Assembly (NCBI GenBank): GCA_022661535.1 | Contig: JAKULF010000003.1 | Location: forward strand, 124,001-188,000 | Direction: 5' to 3' | Origin: Eutypa lata | Lineage: Eukaryota; Ascomycota; Sordariomycetes; Xylariales; Diatrypaceae | DNA: 64,000 nucleotides | Shown here: positions 11,221 to 21,956 of the stretch, one piece after another | How the letters are laid out: each line of letters starts with the position of its first letter | How positions within the stretch are numbered: the first letter of the stretch is position 1 | Notes under the pieces: model-generated | Database searches by the model: none | Told to the model about the DNA's origin: nothing | The model's input: only the letters and a program-made list of their open reading frames with translations | Position numbers and translations under genes: made by a program

Positions 11221-12136
11221 GAATGCGGGTGACGGGTTTTCCGGTTTACTCTAAGTCATAACGATGACAACGGCATTTCCGGTACACCTGAACGCGGGCT
11301 AAGATCGCTGGTTGGCTGCTTTATTCGATAGTTACGATAGATAAACCTTTATAGTCGCTAGTCTACAGGTGAGATACAAAAAAGAGCTGTCGCGAGCGAA
11401 AGAGAGAACCTCGATGGTGAGGGGTTTTCAACTTGGTTTACTAAAGATTATCTGCTAAAAAGTCTGCGGTATGAGGATGGTATCAGGGATATTACAAGCA
11501 AGCAAGTGGACAAGTCTAGAACCACGACAGGGAGAAACTGAAAAAAAGGAAAGAAAAAAATGATAATCTGGAAAATTAACTACCCCGTGGGATCCCGCGG
11601 ATGGCATGTATCCATCCATTCCTCACTTTAGCTGCAAGAACGCGCAAGAGGGTGGAGAGAGTCGAGATGGTCTCTCCCACCCATTCCACAATTTCCTTCC
11701 CTCAGACACTCTGAAGATCTATAAACTAGCGGAAAGGAAAGCACGTTTGAGCAGGGAGGGCCCTGGCCCTTAATGATCCACCAACTACCTCTAACCTACA
11801 CTATTGGGAGTAGCTACCCACTTGTGTGTAAATCCTGTATCTACTTGGGTATGGTGATAAAGTTCGGATGAATTTCTGAGATGATGCCGAACGGAATGAT
11901 TCGAATCGTTATCTAGGTACTTAAGTAATTAAGGTCAAACGGAACCTGCTATTATCAAACAGAAGACGGGGTGTCTGGGTGTTAATGAAACACATAGAAG
12001 TCAAAGGTAGTTGGCGGTATTCGTAATACAGACATGGTTAAACAAGAGAGCAAACCAATCAGACAGCGATACCATTACAAAAGAGGAAACATTACCTTGG
12101 TGAAACCTGCCCGTAGGGAAGCAGTAAGCCCTCAGG

Positions 12137-12182
12137 CCCCCCCCCCTCAAGCCCCTCTACAGGAACTAAACAGGGGGGGGGG
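12137..12182. repeat. C10...G10 inverted homopolymer pair
   Basis: Ten cytosines at 12137-12146 and ten guanines at 12173-12182 are separated by 26 bp and could pair as a hairpin stem. Seen directly. Function, if any, is unknown; homopolymer length may also reflect sequencing uncertainty. Confidence 0.7.
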
Positions 12183-14401
12183 TACTGGTACTATACCTAA
12201 CGATGATCATATCATGACGCGCCTGCGCGCAGGCCCATTACGTAGATCTCAAACTTGATTACGCAGGGGACCGATTCCGTCCGTCGTGACTCGTCTTCCC
12301 TTGTGGCTTGACACATTATCTTCCGGTCGCATATCTACAGTGTACGCGTAGAATTGTTGAAAGTGAACATTTCAATTAGATACCTTAATATATGTAAGAA
12401 AACATGTTATTCCAATGAACTACGGATACTTTCATCTGATGAACATTACCTACATACATACTATCACCCCGCCCCCTCGTGACCCGCTTTTTGAGAAACT
12501 CCAACGGAGAGCAGAGACTGGAATAACACTGTATAGCCAGCCTGCCTACGTGCTACGATATGGGAAATCTTAGAGGGTCTAGGCGCAATTTGACAATGGC
12601 CTTGTCTTTCGCCGATAAGATGCCAGGCTGCCAGGTACGAAAAAAACGAAGAGTTTTGACTGTAAGAAGTAAACTAAATGCCGATAGTCAGTTCTGACAG
12701 TCAGCCACTGACTCAGCTCATGGAACTAGCATGATAGGTGTTCAGGTACTCATCCCTAGTCACCGATCTAGGGCGACTAGGTAAGCGAGCGACATAGTTC
12801 AAGATAGTAGTTCCCCTGGCTTTCTTAAAACTTTCACATTATTGATATGAACACACTGTCTTAATGTCAGTATCCCTTGAATATTTTAACGGGATTCTGT
12901 TTCATCAAAGGATGTACTTAAATTACTATCTACCTTGGGCTCGGCTGTTTGGAAACTCTGGACACCAAAGGATACGTCGCGTTTTTAAATCATCGTACTT
13001 GCACAATATGACAATCTGATAGGCATATATATATGAATGGTATCACCTTGTCGGTATCCAGGGGGGCTATTCTTGGAATTTCACCATACTATGTGTATAG
13101 ATAGACTATAGTTTCAGCAAGCTCTGAAGAAGGTAGCCTCTTCAATATATCTGACCTCCACGCCGAGCTAGTACCTGTGCCGGAAAGGGGTTGAACATTT
13201 CTATTATATGAGGTCTCCGCACGACATGTGAACATAACATATTGATCCTGTGGTGGATGCTATGGTTGATGTACAAATAAGCATTGGGTTCAAAGTGTTT
13301 AGTCAACCCGATTGAAAAATAGGGTAGTGACTAAAAGGTATTATAGATGTTGTCTTTCCTAGCATGTAAATGATTTTTGTTGGTATCGCTTGATTACTGC
13401 TAATCATGATCTAACGCTAGTTCCTAAAAGAACATATTCCTATGCTGACATAGATATATAACCATTGGGCAGACTTTTGGTTTTAAGAACAGCAATTGTA
13501 GCTAGGGAGGTTGCGCAAATGCCGTAGTTGCTTCGTGAGTGCTTAACAAACCTCCATAGCCGACTAGGTGATGCATTTACAAGGTATCTCGATAGATTAC
13601 CCATATGTGAGTAGGTATTTAAAAATATATAATTTGATGCATAATTCTCTAATACGTTGGGGGGGGGTGAAATAAGAGTGCATTGCCAATAGTAACATTG
13701 AAATCACCTTTTCAAGTAATTGCTGTTTTATGTAGTTTATCCTCATATAGCTTTGTATCTAAGTTTCAACTCCATGATGGTTATTCTAAGATATATTGTT
13801 GGGGTGGTCCCTGAGAATGGTAGCTCAAAGCACCCTTCTTAACTCTATGTATATCTCCCATTAATAATTGCTGGCTTCTCTGCCTTGTGTCGATGGATTA
13901 TCTGTTTAAATCATGCCTAATTTATGGGTATGGTTTATTTATAGACCTGCAGTGCATATACATTGAGAGCGTGGCAATCAGACCTACTTAGGAGTGCTTC
14001 TCTTTCTAACAGGATATGCTTTCAAACGACAGTCTTAGCGAATGTCTAGTCGGACTATGATAGCATGCCCTTTGGCCCTATGACCTAAAATACCTTATCT
14101 ACATCCTAACTGGCAACTTGCAGAAGGCGTAGACAAGGCGGGAAACATCAATGGTTATAATTAGAACAGTCTCCTTAACCGGAGCTCAATGGCATGACTT
14201 TATTAAAGTAAGAGAGTAATCGAAGTAAACATAGAATTCAATGGCTTATGAGTGCCCAGAAACAGAAATGGGGACCTACAATGTCATATTTGGCAGCTAG
14301 CAGCTTCCGCGGGGAATAGCGACAGCAAGGTCTACGGTGGCTTCAATCATTGAAAACAGTATTAAAAGTGGGTTGAATACCTGTGTAGTACGTAGGGCTC
14401 C

Positions 14402-14409
14402 TATAAAAA
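14402..14409 (+). promoter_or_regulatory. Possible TATA box
   Basis: TATAAAAA lies about 170 bp upstream of the ATG at 14582, with a C/T-rich stretch (tctctcttctctat) between them. Placement fits a core promoter, but there is no experimental support. Confidence 0.4.
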
Positions 14410-14581
14410 CAGTAATAACAACAATAAGAGAGCCTAGCAGAAGTGGCGTCTCTCTTCTCTATCCATCGTGCCTTCCTTGCCTGCAACAAGTGGTAATTAC
14501 CCAGTAATTACTGGCAATCTACTCTACAACCACATGCAAAACAATATCACCACTATCCGCACTTGACTTCCCATACCCAAA

Positions 14582-15216
14582 ATGTCATCAAGCACCCCTC
14601 TAAAGGTTCCTTTCCGCCTCGCGACTCTGATCGACGACCCTGGCCTTATCCTACCTAAATACAGCAACCTGACCGAGAAGGAGCAAGAGGTCATCCGACG
14701 AGCCATCCAAGCCGGCAAGCACCAAGGTCAGCACCCTGCATGGTTCCAGAAGCCGGAGCTCGAACGATTCACCCACTGCCTCTCCGGCCTGTTCAAGGCC
14801 TGCGCCTTCAACCGGAACAATGGAAGCGTGTGGAGCTTTTAGCTTACTGGAATCACGTTGTGAAGAGCTCCAAGTGGCCTCATGATGTCGTCTCTGCGAA
14901 TACAATTCGGACCCTCGTCCTCACCCTCCTCGCTGCTCGCCTCAAGTATAAGAAACGGCAAGCTCAGCCTCCTGCTGCTGACGACTCCCAGCATGAGATC
15001 AGCAGTGCCATTGACCGGTTCTACGATCAGCTGTCGATGAAACTGGGAGACAACTTCCTCCCCACGCTCGAGGAGATGTTGAGTGAAGTACCCCAATACC
15101 CCGACGAGGAGGAGAAGGGGGACAAAAGCGAGAATGGGGAGCCTGAAGAAGAAGAAGAAGAAGAGGGAGAGGAAATGGAAGGTGGCGCGGGGGAGGAAGA
15201 AGAGGAAGAGAACTAA
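14582..15216 (+). CDS. Small uncharacterised protein with acidic tail, interrupted by a one-base frame break
   Basis: The first frame starts at ATG 14582 (MSSSTPLKVPFRLATLIDD) and would stop at 14842. The sequence makes better sense if it passes, around 14815-14822, into the frame that runs to 15216. The second frame carries a Leu-rich helical stretch and ends in a Glu-rich tail (many GAA/GAG codons from about 15145). The change falls in the run aacaatgg, with no GT-AG intron available. A lost base, a sequencing error or a young pseudogene would each explain it. The acidic tail and lack of signal or membrane segments suggest a nuclear or cytosolic protein. I do not recognise a domain. The total would be about 211 residues. 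Confidence 0.55.
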
Positions 15217-15609
15217 GAATGCACTTCTTTCCACATTCTTGTGTGACACGGGATATCACGAGGCGATAGACTTCTCTTTTCACTACAGTTGATAGCCACA
15301 TATGGAGTCTTACGGATGGATTTCTGTCTGGGTTTAAGGAAAACCTGGACTTCACGTCCAATAGTAGCCTTTTCATTTTCTAGATACCTAACTATCTAGC
15401 AACTAGAATGGTCTAGGCAGATGTCTAGAATACACTAGAGCTCTGAACACAGCATCATATGAATTTCCCATGATAAAGCCTCGAGTAATATGTAATGTAC
15501 TACTAACGTTGATCACTGCATCTTCGTAATAAGCCCCCGTAGCTGTGTGTTCCGTTACCACCCACAGATACCTCTTCACGTGTTGTGATGTGTAACTAGC
15601 TCCAAGTGC
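15217..15609. other. Intergenic between convergent genes
   Basis: About 390 bp between the stop at 15216 and the stop of the minus-strand gene at 15610. I see nothing in it beyond presumed 3' untranslated sequence. Confidence 0.5.
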
Positions 15610-17483
15610 TCACTCCACGGCATCTTCCATATCAAAATAGGAAATCGCCTTTTGTAGCTCCTCAAAACTACTACGTATTCCTTCCTCTCTTTCCTCGATC
15701 TCATTGAGTACCTCTAGTTCTTCCGTCAGTCGCCGGGCTGCCTGGTTGTAGGTAGCTAAGATCGTATGTTGACGCTCGGGCACCAATCGTGCATTTTCTG
15801 TTCCACCATACTCGGAACGAACCCGCGCCAGGAGATTCTCTCTCATGTAGGAAATATTCTCCCTAAGAGTGATATTACGGTGGTTCTCTGTGCGGTCTTG
15901 GGCTGGTTCCATTCTCTGGGAAGTCGACGTAGCTAATGGGCCTGCTAGGAAGGGGTCATCTAACGATGCAACCTGAGCCAACTTGTAACTGTCTAGTTGT
16001 TGTGATGCCACACCGCTGCGTGGAAGAATTCGTGGGGATCGTGGTGGGAGGTTTGGTGTGGGTGGAGGTAGCATGACCCGGGCCTGACGATTAGGAGTGT
16101 TACCCACCAATCCTTTGTTCGAGATGGTTGTTATCTCAGACTTCACCTGACCTGGATTAGCAAAGGTGACTCTTCTAAGATGGTAGATTCACGACTAACT
16201 ATGCTACCTTTCGGCTTGGTGGTGCTGGCAGTGGCCTTGACCTCTACGTTAGTGGACGACCCGCTCTTCGATTTCTGTTTCTTAGGAGCGCCACGCGTAT
16301 GTATCTGGGATGGAACGAAACCGAGTTGACCGAGTTGCCTGTAGAAGTCACCTTTCGCACGCTCGACCGCAAGTAGCGCTTCTTGAACTATTAGTTTCGG
16401 GCGTTCATGCTCGAGTAGGTCGATGGCGTCTCCGCGGTTGGACACCCAATCTAGCAAGACGTCCGCGCAGATGGAGCTCACTCTCAGAAATAGGTCATTC
16501 TGTGCGAAGGATATGAACGATTTTGCCACATTGCGCGTGATGAGCTCGTTTCGGATGCTCGCAGTTAGGTACGCGAGCCCGCCCGCGCTTCTCAACTCCT
16601 TGTTTATCAACTCGTCGACGGCACTTAAGTGGTGATCAAGGGATTCGATCAATGTTCGGCTGAGTAGATGCAATGCACCCGGATCTTCTATTGAGAGCTT
16701 CCGTATGCCTTCACGAACTGCTGCTACGGGAGGTGGGTTTCTCTGTCTACCCTCAGTCCGGTGGGCCGATTGTAGTTTGGGAACTGGCGTTGGGGAGCCT
16801 AGAGGGTTGGCGTCGACATCGACATCGACATCGACATCGCTAGAAAATCTTCCTTCCGACTGGCTCTCTATTTGCTCTTCTTTTGGTGTTGGTCGAGTAC
16901 GCAAGTTGTAGCGCGACCCTGGTTGGCGTTCCAATGTTGCGGTAGCAGACGCGGTAGTGTTTTTCAACCGTGAGTCCGGAGGAGGCTGATCGGGAGTTTT
17001 CTGTAGCATGGTTTTGGCATGCTGTTCTTCTCTTGGGGTGGGTATGATGGCGCCCAAATTCTTGACGTCCCTCAAAGCGGCCTCGGTTGCACGGCGAGCC
17101 CTAGATCTAGCGTCCTGGACAAGGTCCCCATCCATATCCTTCTTGTATTCCCGAATAAGCCTCTTGGCGCGGGTAGCCCATAGATCGACCAGAAAACTCC
17201 CAGTCGATTCCGCTGTCTCTCGTAGGGAAGAATCACCTTGTGCAAATACTTGTTTGTGGATGCGATCTTTGTCCTTTACGGCTATAGGGTTGAACTGTAC
17301 CTGTACGGCGGATCTTCCGAGAGTCTGGGCTTTCTTGTTGATGAGGTCTTGCAATTCGTCCTGAATACGTTTCGTCACGAGCTCGAATACCCGCTGTCTT
17401 AGATGTGGTGAAGCCCCTGGGGTTTGAAGCAAGTTCGTAGGTGAAATATTTGGCGATGCATATTTGAGGGGTGTGTGAGACAT
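15610..17483 (-). CDS. Uncharacterised 601-residue protein, disordered centre and C-terminal coiled coil
   Basis: Two exons, 17483-16152 and 16083-15610, joined across a 68-bp intron (16084-16151, GTCAGG...CTAATCGTCAG) in phase 0. The ATG at 17483 (MSHTPLKYASPNISP) is preferred over the upstream non-ATG extension. The N-terminal third is predicted helical and contains FELVTKRIQDELQDLI. The middle is polar, with a (Asp-Val)4 repeat from a GACATC hexanucleotide run (about 16815-16840) and RYNLRTRP. A second helical region spans roughly residues 240-370. The C-terminus ends in a Glu-rich coiled coil (LTEELEVLNEIEEREEG). TNLLQTPG and similar Ser/Thr-Pro sites could be phosphorylation sites. The build would fit a nuclear or scaffolding protein, but I cannot assign a family. 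Confidence 0.7.
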
Positions 17484-18359
17484 CGTAGAAGTAATAAGGC
17501 TATGGGGAGAGTGTGGCAATAGATTTACCTTGATCAGGAGCGTCTTCTGAACCTATCATATGGCTCATCACAGCCAAATATTGATTTCGTGAGTTGGGAG
17601 TATGGGTTCGTAACCAACAACTTATTGAGAAGATAATGGTTCTGGTAAGACTCTGATGTTTGGCGAGGTCTCTCACTTAAATTATAATTGAATTTGGGAC
17701 CAGAGGAATATATAGGACTGGTTGGGAGAGCCATTGAGTCTGAAAACATGACTTTGACATAACTAAGGAATTTAGACCAACATAGCCTTGGTTTCTAGAG
17801 AAATCGCTTTGCCTAGGCACATAACATGGAAATGAAAGGATATACAGGGTCTTTTCGTTTTAGTATCTAAGTTATGGGTCTTCTAGGCTGAGGTGGCTCT
17901 ACAAGGAATTATAGATGAGGTGAAAGTCAAGGCTTTATATATCAGTAGACTAGTGACCTTAAACCTATGGTAAACAACTCTAATGGCATTTGGTCTGATT
18001 CAATATTACAAATATATAAAGGGGAGCCACCTAATTACCCCCTGTAGACTCAAAGGCCATAATATCGATGGCTGCATATGTATGTCTAAGGTTTTAATCA
18101 CTAAATGCGGAATGCACTTAGAACTGATCTGTTGACGTCAGTACGCCAGACAAGTTTCTTAATATTGTAAATAGAAAGGCTAGTATGCTTCCAAATCAAC
18201 TCCATAACCATGATATATAAGATAGATGCTAAGAAAGATGCCCGAAATGCTACGCTATGCAAGCTCCCAATGCAATGATCCAGTGAACGCCAACTGATGA
18301 AACTTTAAACAAAAACAACCTCCCAACTTTTCCAACCAAAATATGATAACCCATGAAGA
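17484..18359. other. Intergenic, no gene recognised
   Basis: About 870 bp between the start of the 601-residue gene and the 3' end of the M43 protease gene, both on the minus strand. It presumably holds the promoter of the former. A minus-strand open frame at 17534-17749 lacks support. Confidence 0.5.
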
Positions 18360-19256
18360 TCAACTAACTACGGACCGCAGTTGGGTATAACTACTGTGCA
18401 TGCGGATCTCCTGGCCGAGGGTGAACTTTTGGCTGTCATAGCAGGTATCGTCGGCATAGTCCATATAGTTATCCGCATTATCCACGCCCTTCTGTCCGGG
18501 ACAAGAGTTCTGCGGGGTTTTGGGACAGCCGAAAACAGGCTCAGACTGGGCCGGGGTATCGTTCACTTTATCGCCATCTCCGTCGCAGTTGCCCGTCGAA
18601 TCGCCCCAGGGGTGAAGCAAGCCAAGCCAGTGCCCGGTCTCATGCACAGCCGTGAAGCCAACATTGTAGCCCTCTCGATCACCACCTGGCATAGTACCAG
18701 CGACGACGTGACAGCCGTCGTTCCATAGATCCGCATCCTGGAAATTCGCCTGCGGTAGTGTGCAGAGACCGTTCAACCCATCTTGCATGTCGGAGTAGAA
18801 CCATATGTTCAGCTCATTGTAGCCCCCCTTGCGAGTTGTCTGTAGGTAGCTCGAGCGGTATGCATCAGCCTCTTTATCTTCGAAAAATGCAGTTGTGTTG
18901 AAATTGGCTAACGTAGTGTCGTTGACCACATCCATGGTGGCTAATGTGAATTGTATACCGTATGGTGCGTAGGCCTCGTTCATGACATCGAACTGGGCTT
19001 TCATCCTCTCGCCGCTTATAGACTCCGGATCAGCATCTGGGTCCAGAACTCCATGCATGTGGATTGGGACTTCAATGGTCTGTTGCCGAACCCATGGTGA
19101 GCGCCTCGCGGCTATCTCGGTCGCTCTTACGGTGTCTAGATCTTTCAGCGTCTGTTCTGATGGTGCTCCAATGCCACACCATGACAGTGGACTGGTGGCA
19201 TCTGCAATGACGGTAGATAAAAGACTTATAGTAGCCGCAAAATATGTAACCTGCAT
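18360..19256 (-). CDS. Secreted M43-family zinc metalloprotease (pappalysin/MEP1-like)
   Basis: 298 residues, intronless. The ATG at 19256 was chosen because it directly precedes a signal peptide (MQVTYFAATISLLSTVIADA); an upstream extension to 19301 has no ATG context. The catalytic zinc site is HETGHWLGLLH at residues 205-215 (two His plus catalytic Glu, third His at 215). A Met-turn, NYMDYADD, has its Met at 265. Cys residues around both motifs would form disulphides, as usual in the family. M43 enzymes of fungi are extracellular metzincin proteases, many linked to nutrient acquisition or interaction with hosts. Length is normal for the fungal group. A TATATAAAG element lies about 155 bp upstream on the same strand. 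Confidence 0.93.
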   Translation of the reverse strand: MQVTYFAATISLLSTVIADATSPLSWCGIGAPSEQTLKDLDTVRATEIAARRSPWVRQQTIEVPIHMHGVLDPDADPESISGERMKAQFDVMNEAYAPYGIQFTLATMDVVNDTTLANFNTTAFFEDKEADAYRSSYLQTTRKGGYNELNIWFYSDMQDGLNGLCTLPQANFQDADLWNDGCHVVAGTMPGGDREGYNVGFTAVHETGHWLGLLHPWGDSTGNCDGDGDKVNDTPAQSEPVFGCPKTPQNSCPGQKGVDNADNYMDYADDTCYDSQKFTLGQEIRMHSSYTQLRSVVS

Positions 19257-20560
19257 TTTTGGGTGATGAAAAGAAAGTTCTAAACAAATAGTAAAACACA
19301 ATTATAAGAAAAAAAAAGGAACAACAAAGTGAAAATAGACGTATAATAAAAGGACAAAACTAGACGCTGTCACATCTTGGCTATTGACAATGTGGATTAA
19401 GTATGAGTCTTTATATACCGTGTGTTTTCATTCGGTTGGTCATAGACGATGGCTAACTATGTAACTACCTCCCTATGCGGCTGAGATGCCGAGATACCCC
19501 TGTCTAAGCTATAATCAGGGGTCCATCTCGCCAAGATTTGGCTGTGTAAGTCAGCTCTCCGTCTCGTCCAATCAATCGTTAGCTTGCCTAACAAGGCGGA
19601 TCAAGCCAAGACGGATACGGGAGCTTGCCGCCGGAGGTTTCTGGGGTTATACATAGTCACGGCGACTCAAATACGAAGAGACAACCTAAGAAGAATCTAA
19701 GGGTGTTTTTAAATAACAATAAAAATTATCGAACTTCTACCACAGTCGAATTATAGATATAGAATTAAACATTGGAACCTATGAAACGCGGTGAATACGG
19801 ATGATTCAGAGAGGTTTGGAATGGGTAAGTTGTTAAGAGTAGTCAGTCACACACACAATTGCACTCTTTGAATTACCGCTGATAGTTAAGCTGTTTTAGG
19901 CACGTGGTTATCTTCAATAAACGGAAGAAGGGATTGCAGGTTTAAACAAACCCTCTTCGTGACAACGGGCCGGCAATTTGGCTGCAACGACGCTACGCCC
20001 CTCGCAGCGATGATGAGTCTCCACCAATGATCTATATTTAGGCCTCTGATATGAAACCCGCAGCGTTATTCTTGGGAGAAGCGCCTAACACATCAACAAA
20101 CATATTTACGGTCAATTGATAATTATTAATATTCCCGTTGACTTATTTATCGAGGGCCTGAAGATTCACAGCCCTATGACACTGTGCTGAGTTAATTGTT
20201 TCATACGCATGTTTGTTCCATAACGGATAGGATTGCCAACATCCGGGCTTTGAAACCCCTGCTGCCTACCCATCTTTATATAATTGTGAGATAGGTCACT
20301 TCTGATTCCTATTTCCATTATAGTCATGTACATCTATAAGAAAGCTAAGGCTTTCGTGTTAAACTAAAGTCTTATTCTAGTTCTGTTAGACTTGAAATAT
20401 GATCCGTCCTATAAGACTAAAAGTCTCCCTATCAACGAGTTCAAGTGCCATAAGTATTTGCATCTAAAGATATATACAGTATTCCTTATCCATCTTCTAT
20501 CCCAGGATTATACCATCTGTACCTACTACTTAATACAATATCCTTTCCGACTTACCTCAT
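19257..20560. other. Intergenic, no gene recognised
   Basis: About 1.3 kb, AT-leaning, upstream of the M43 gene. Apart from the TATA candidate I see no supported feature. The plus-strand open frame beginning at 20392 runs antisense into the next gene and is rejected. Confidence 0.5.
19409..19417 (-). promoter_or_regulatory. Possible TATA box of the M43 protease gene
   Basis: TATATAAAG read on the minus strand, about 155 bp upstream of the ATG at 19256. Position and sequence fit a core promoter element. Confidence 0.45.
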
Positions 20561-21481
20561 TTAACGACAAGGAGATCCCAAAGCTCTCTGGCGGCTTGCA
20601 GCAATTCTCTGCATGCGATCCTGTCTCCTCATCTGGTTCCCTACAGCTGGAGGGAAATTCTCTGGGCGGGAGAGTGGCCCTGGCTTTCGCTGCGAAGTCC
20701 AGTGGAAGAGCTGAACGACCCTATCGTCACCGTCTTCCACGATGACTCGCCGCTTGGCAAGATCTGACGGATATGCCCGATGATACTCGATGTACAGATG
20801 GCCATGAAGATTACAATGACCAAAGCGATTACCATACCTTACTGTCAGGTGAGGATCTGCCTTCACTAGGTCATCACTCACCTTCTCACCTTCTTCGTAC
20901 TCGTACGACACGTTGTGGTCTTCTCTCATGATCCAGATATACCCACATTTCGTGTCCAAGGCGACTTTACGTGCAATGTCGTTACATGCTGCTCGCCTTT
21001 TGGGATCTCTGGATTCATGAAGCCAGAAGATGGTGGGACTGTCAGGAGTACCGTCTCCTCTGTGGACATGGTAGGACCATCTTTCCCAGCCCACCGCCAT
21101 TGGGCTTGGTGGTGTGATTCGTCTTAGCCTAGCCCTCCTCTCTCGCTCGGCGAGATCGAGCTTGAAGGCGGTCCCGGCAGGGATGGCATCACCCGAGTTC
21201 CATGGGATGGTGGGATGTCGGGTCTTTTTACTCACTCCAGTGTTCGATATCTCTGGGTTATATCTGTTAATTGGTCGAAAGTGTCGGTTTTGGAGGTATC
21301 GGTCTTGGAGGTATGTAGGACCTGACACACCATAGTGAGCTCGCATAGGTACATGATGCCGGGGCCTATGATGGCGAACTGGTATTCTTGGACCCCTCGG
21401 CACGAACTCATGTTGCCTCACCGGACCATGTGAGAAAAATGGTCTTATAGGTGGAAGGTATTCTTGACGTACCTGCGTCAT
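20561..21481 (-). CDS. Uncharacterised basic protein, 306 residues
   Basis: A single frame from ATG 21481 to the stop at 20561. The first 75 residues are rich in Arg, His, Pro and Tyr (for example RHHRPRHHVP) and look disordered. A more ordered region follows, with GWERWSYHVHRGD, TIFWLHESRDPKRRAAC, CGYIWIMREDHNVSYEYEEG and GHCNLHGHLYIEYHRAYPSD. The His/Cys content of the last part (CNLHGH) might bind metal, but I recognise no domain. There is no signal peptide or membrane segment. The phrase TPPSPMAVGWERW separates the two parts. It could be a lineage-specific fungal protein; coding potential is supported by length and by the structured second half. Confidence 0.6.
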   Translation of the reverse strand: MTQVRQEYLPPIRPFFSHGPVRQHEFVPRGPRIPVRHHRPRHHVPMRAHYGVSGPTYLQDRYLQNRHFRPINRYNPEISNTGVSKKTRHPTIPWNSGDAIPAGTAFKLDLAERERRARLRRITPPSPMAVGWERWSYHVHRGDGTPDSPTIFWLHESRDPKRRAACNDIARKVALDTKCGYIWIMREDHNVSYEYEEGEKVSDDLVKADPHLTVRYGNRFGHCNLHGHLYIEYHRAYPSDLAKRRVIVEDGDDRVVQLFHWTSQRKPGPLSRPENFPPAVGNQMRRQDRMQRIAASRQRALGSPCR

Positions 21482-21956
21482 CTTGTTTGAATAGTTGATA
21501 TGGTGCGATTGTTGGCGTGGTATTGGGTTGGTAGGTATTAAAGCATCGTTGTATACTCATCAGCTAACAAGGCATTCGTTCGGACTTGACGTATTTATAA
21601 TGCGATACCCATATGAGTTAGTTACATTGTCTATCCTGTGTCGGCTTTGACTATAGTATCCTTTGTTGTTTTAGTGCTCGTTCGCGTTAAAGGCTCATTC
21701 ATTACTTGTTAACTAGAGCTTCACTAATCCCGCCTTTAAGGCCTTGGATGGACAAAGGCATCCAAGATTGCCAACTACTCCTTTGTGATACCAATCTCCA
21801 GCAACAACCCTTTTCTACTGCTTTGTGTAATAACCTGTTCCTAGAGATCAGTAAACCTCAATCTGTAACGACTAGTATACCAGTTCTTGGCAATACCTGT
21901 ATAACCTTTACACGCGTATTAGGACATCGAGATCTGATACTAAAGGCTCCGAAACC
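21482..21956. other. Intergenic between divergent genes
   Basis: About 470 bp shared upstream region of the basic-protein gene (minus) and the kinase gene (plus). A reading frame at 21706-22122 overlaps the kinase start in another frame and is a shadow. Confidence 0.5.

Larger units (their letters stand above)
11221..14581. other. Gene-poor stretch, 3.4 kb
   Basis: No open frame with domain content or convincing exon structure on either strand. The first few hundred bases should be the GT31 promoter and the last few hundred the promoter of the gene at 14582. It contains a C10 run and a G10 run facing each other (12137-12182) and a long G run near 13659-13668. The only sizeable frame (12034-12258) spans those homopolymers and is not believable. 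Confidence 0.5.

Noticed and set aside
20392..20745. Plus-strand 117-residue frame
   Set aside because: It runs antisense into the 306-residue gene and its first part is AT-rich non-coding sequence.
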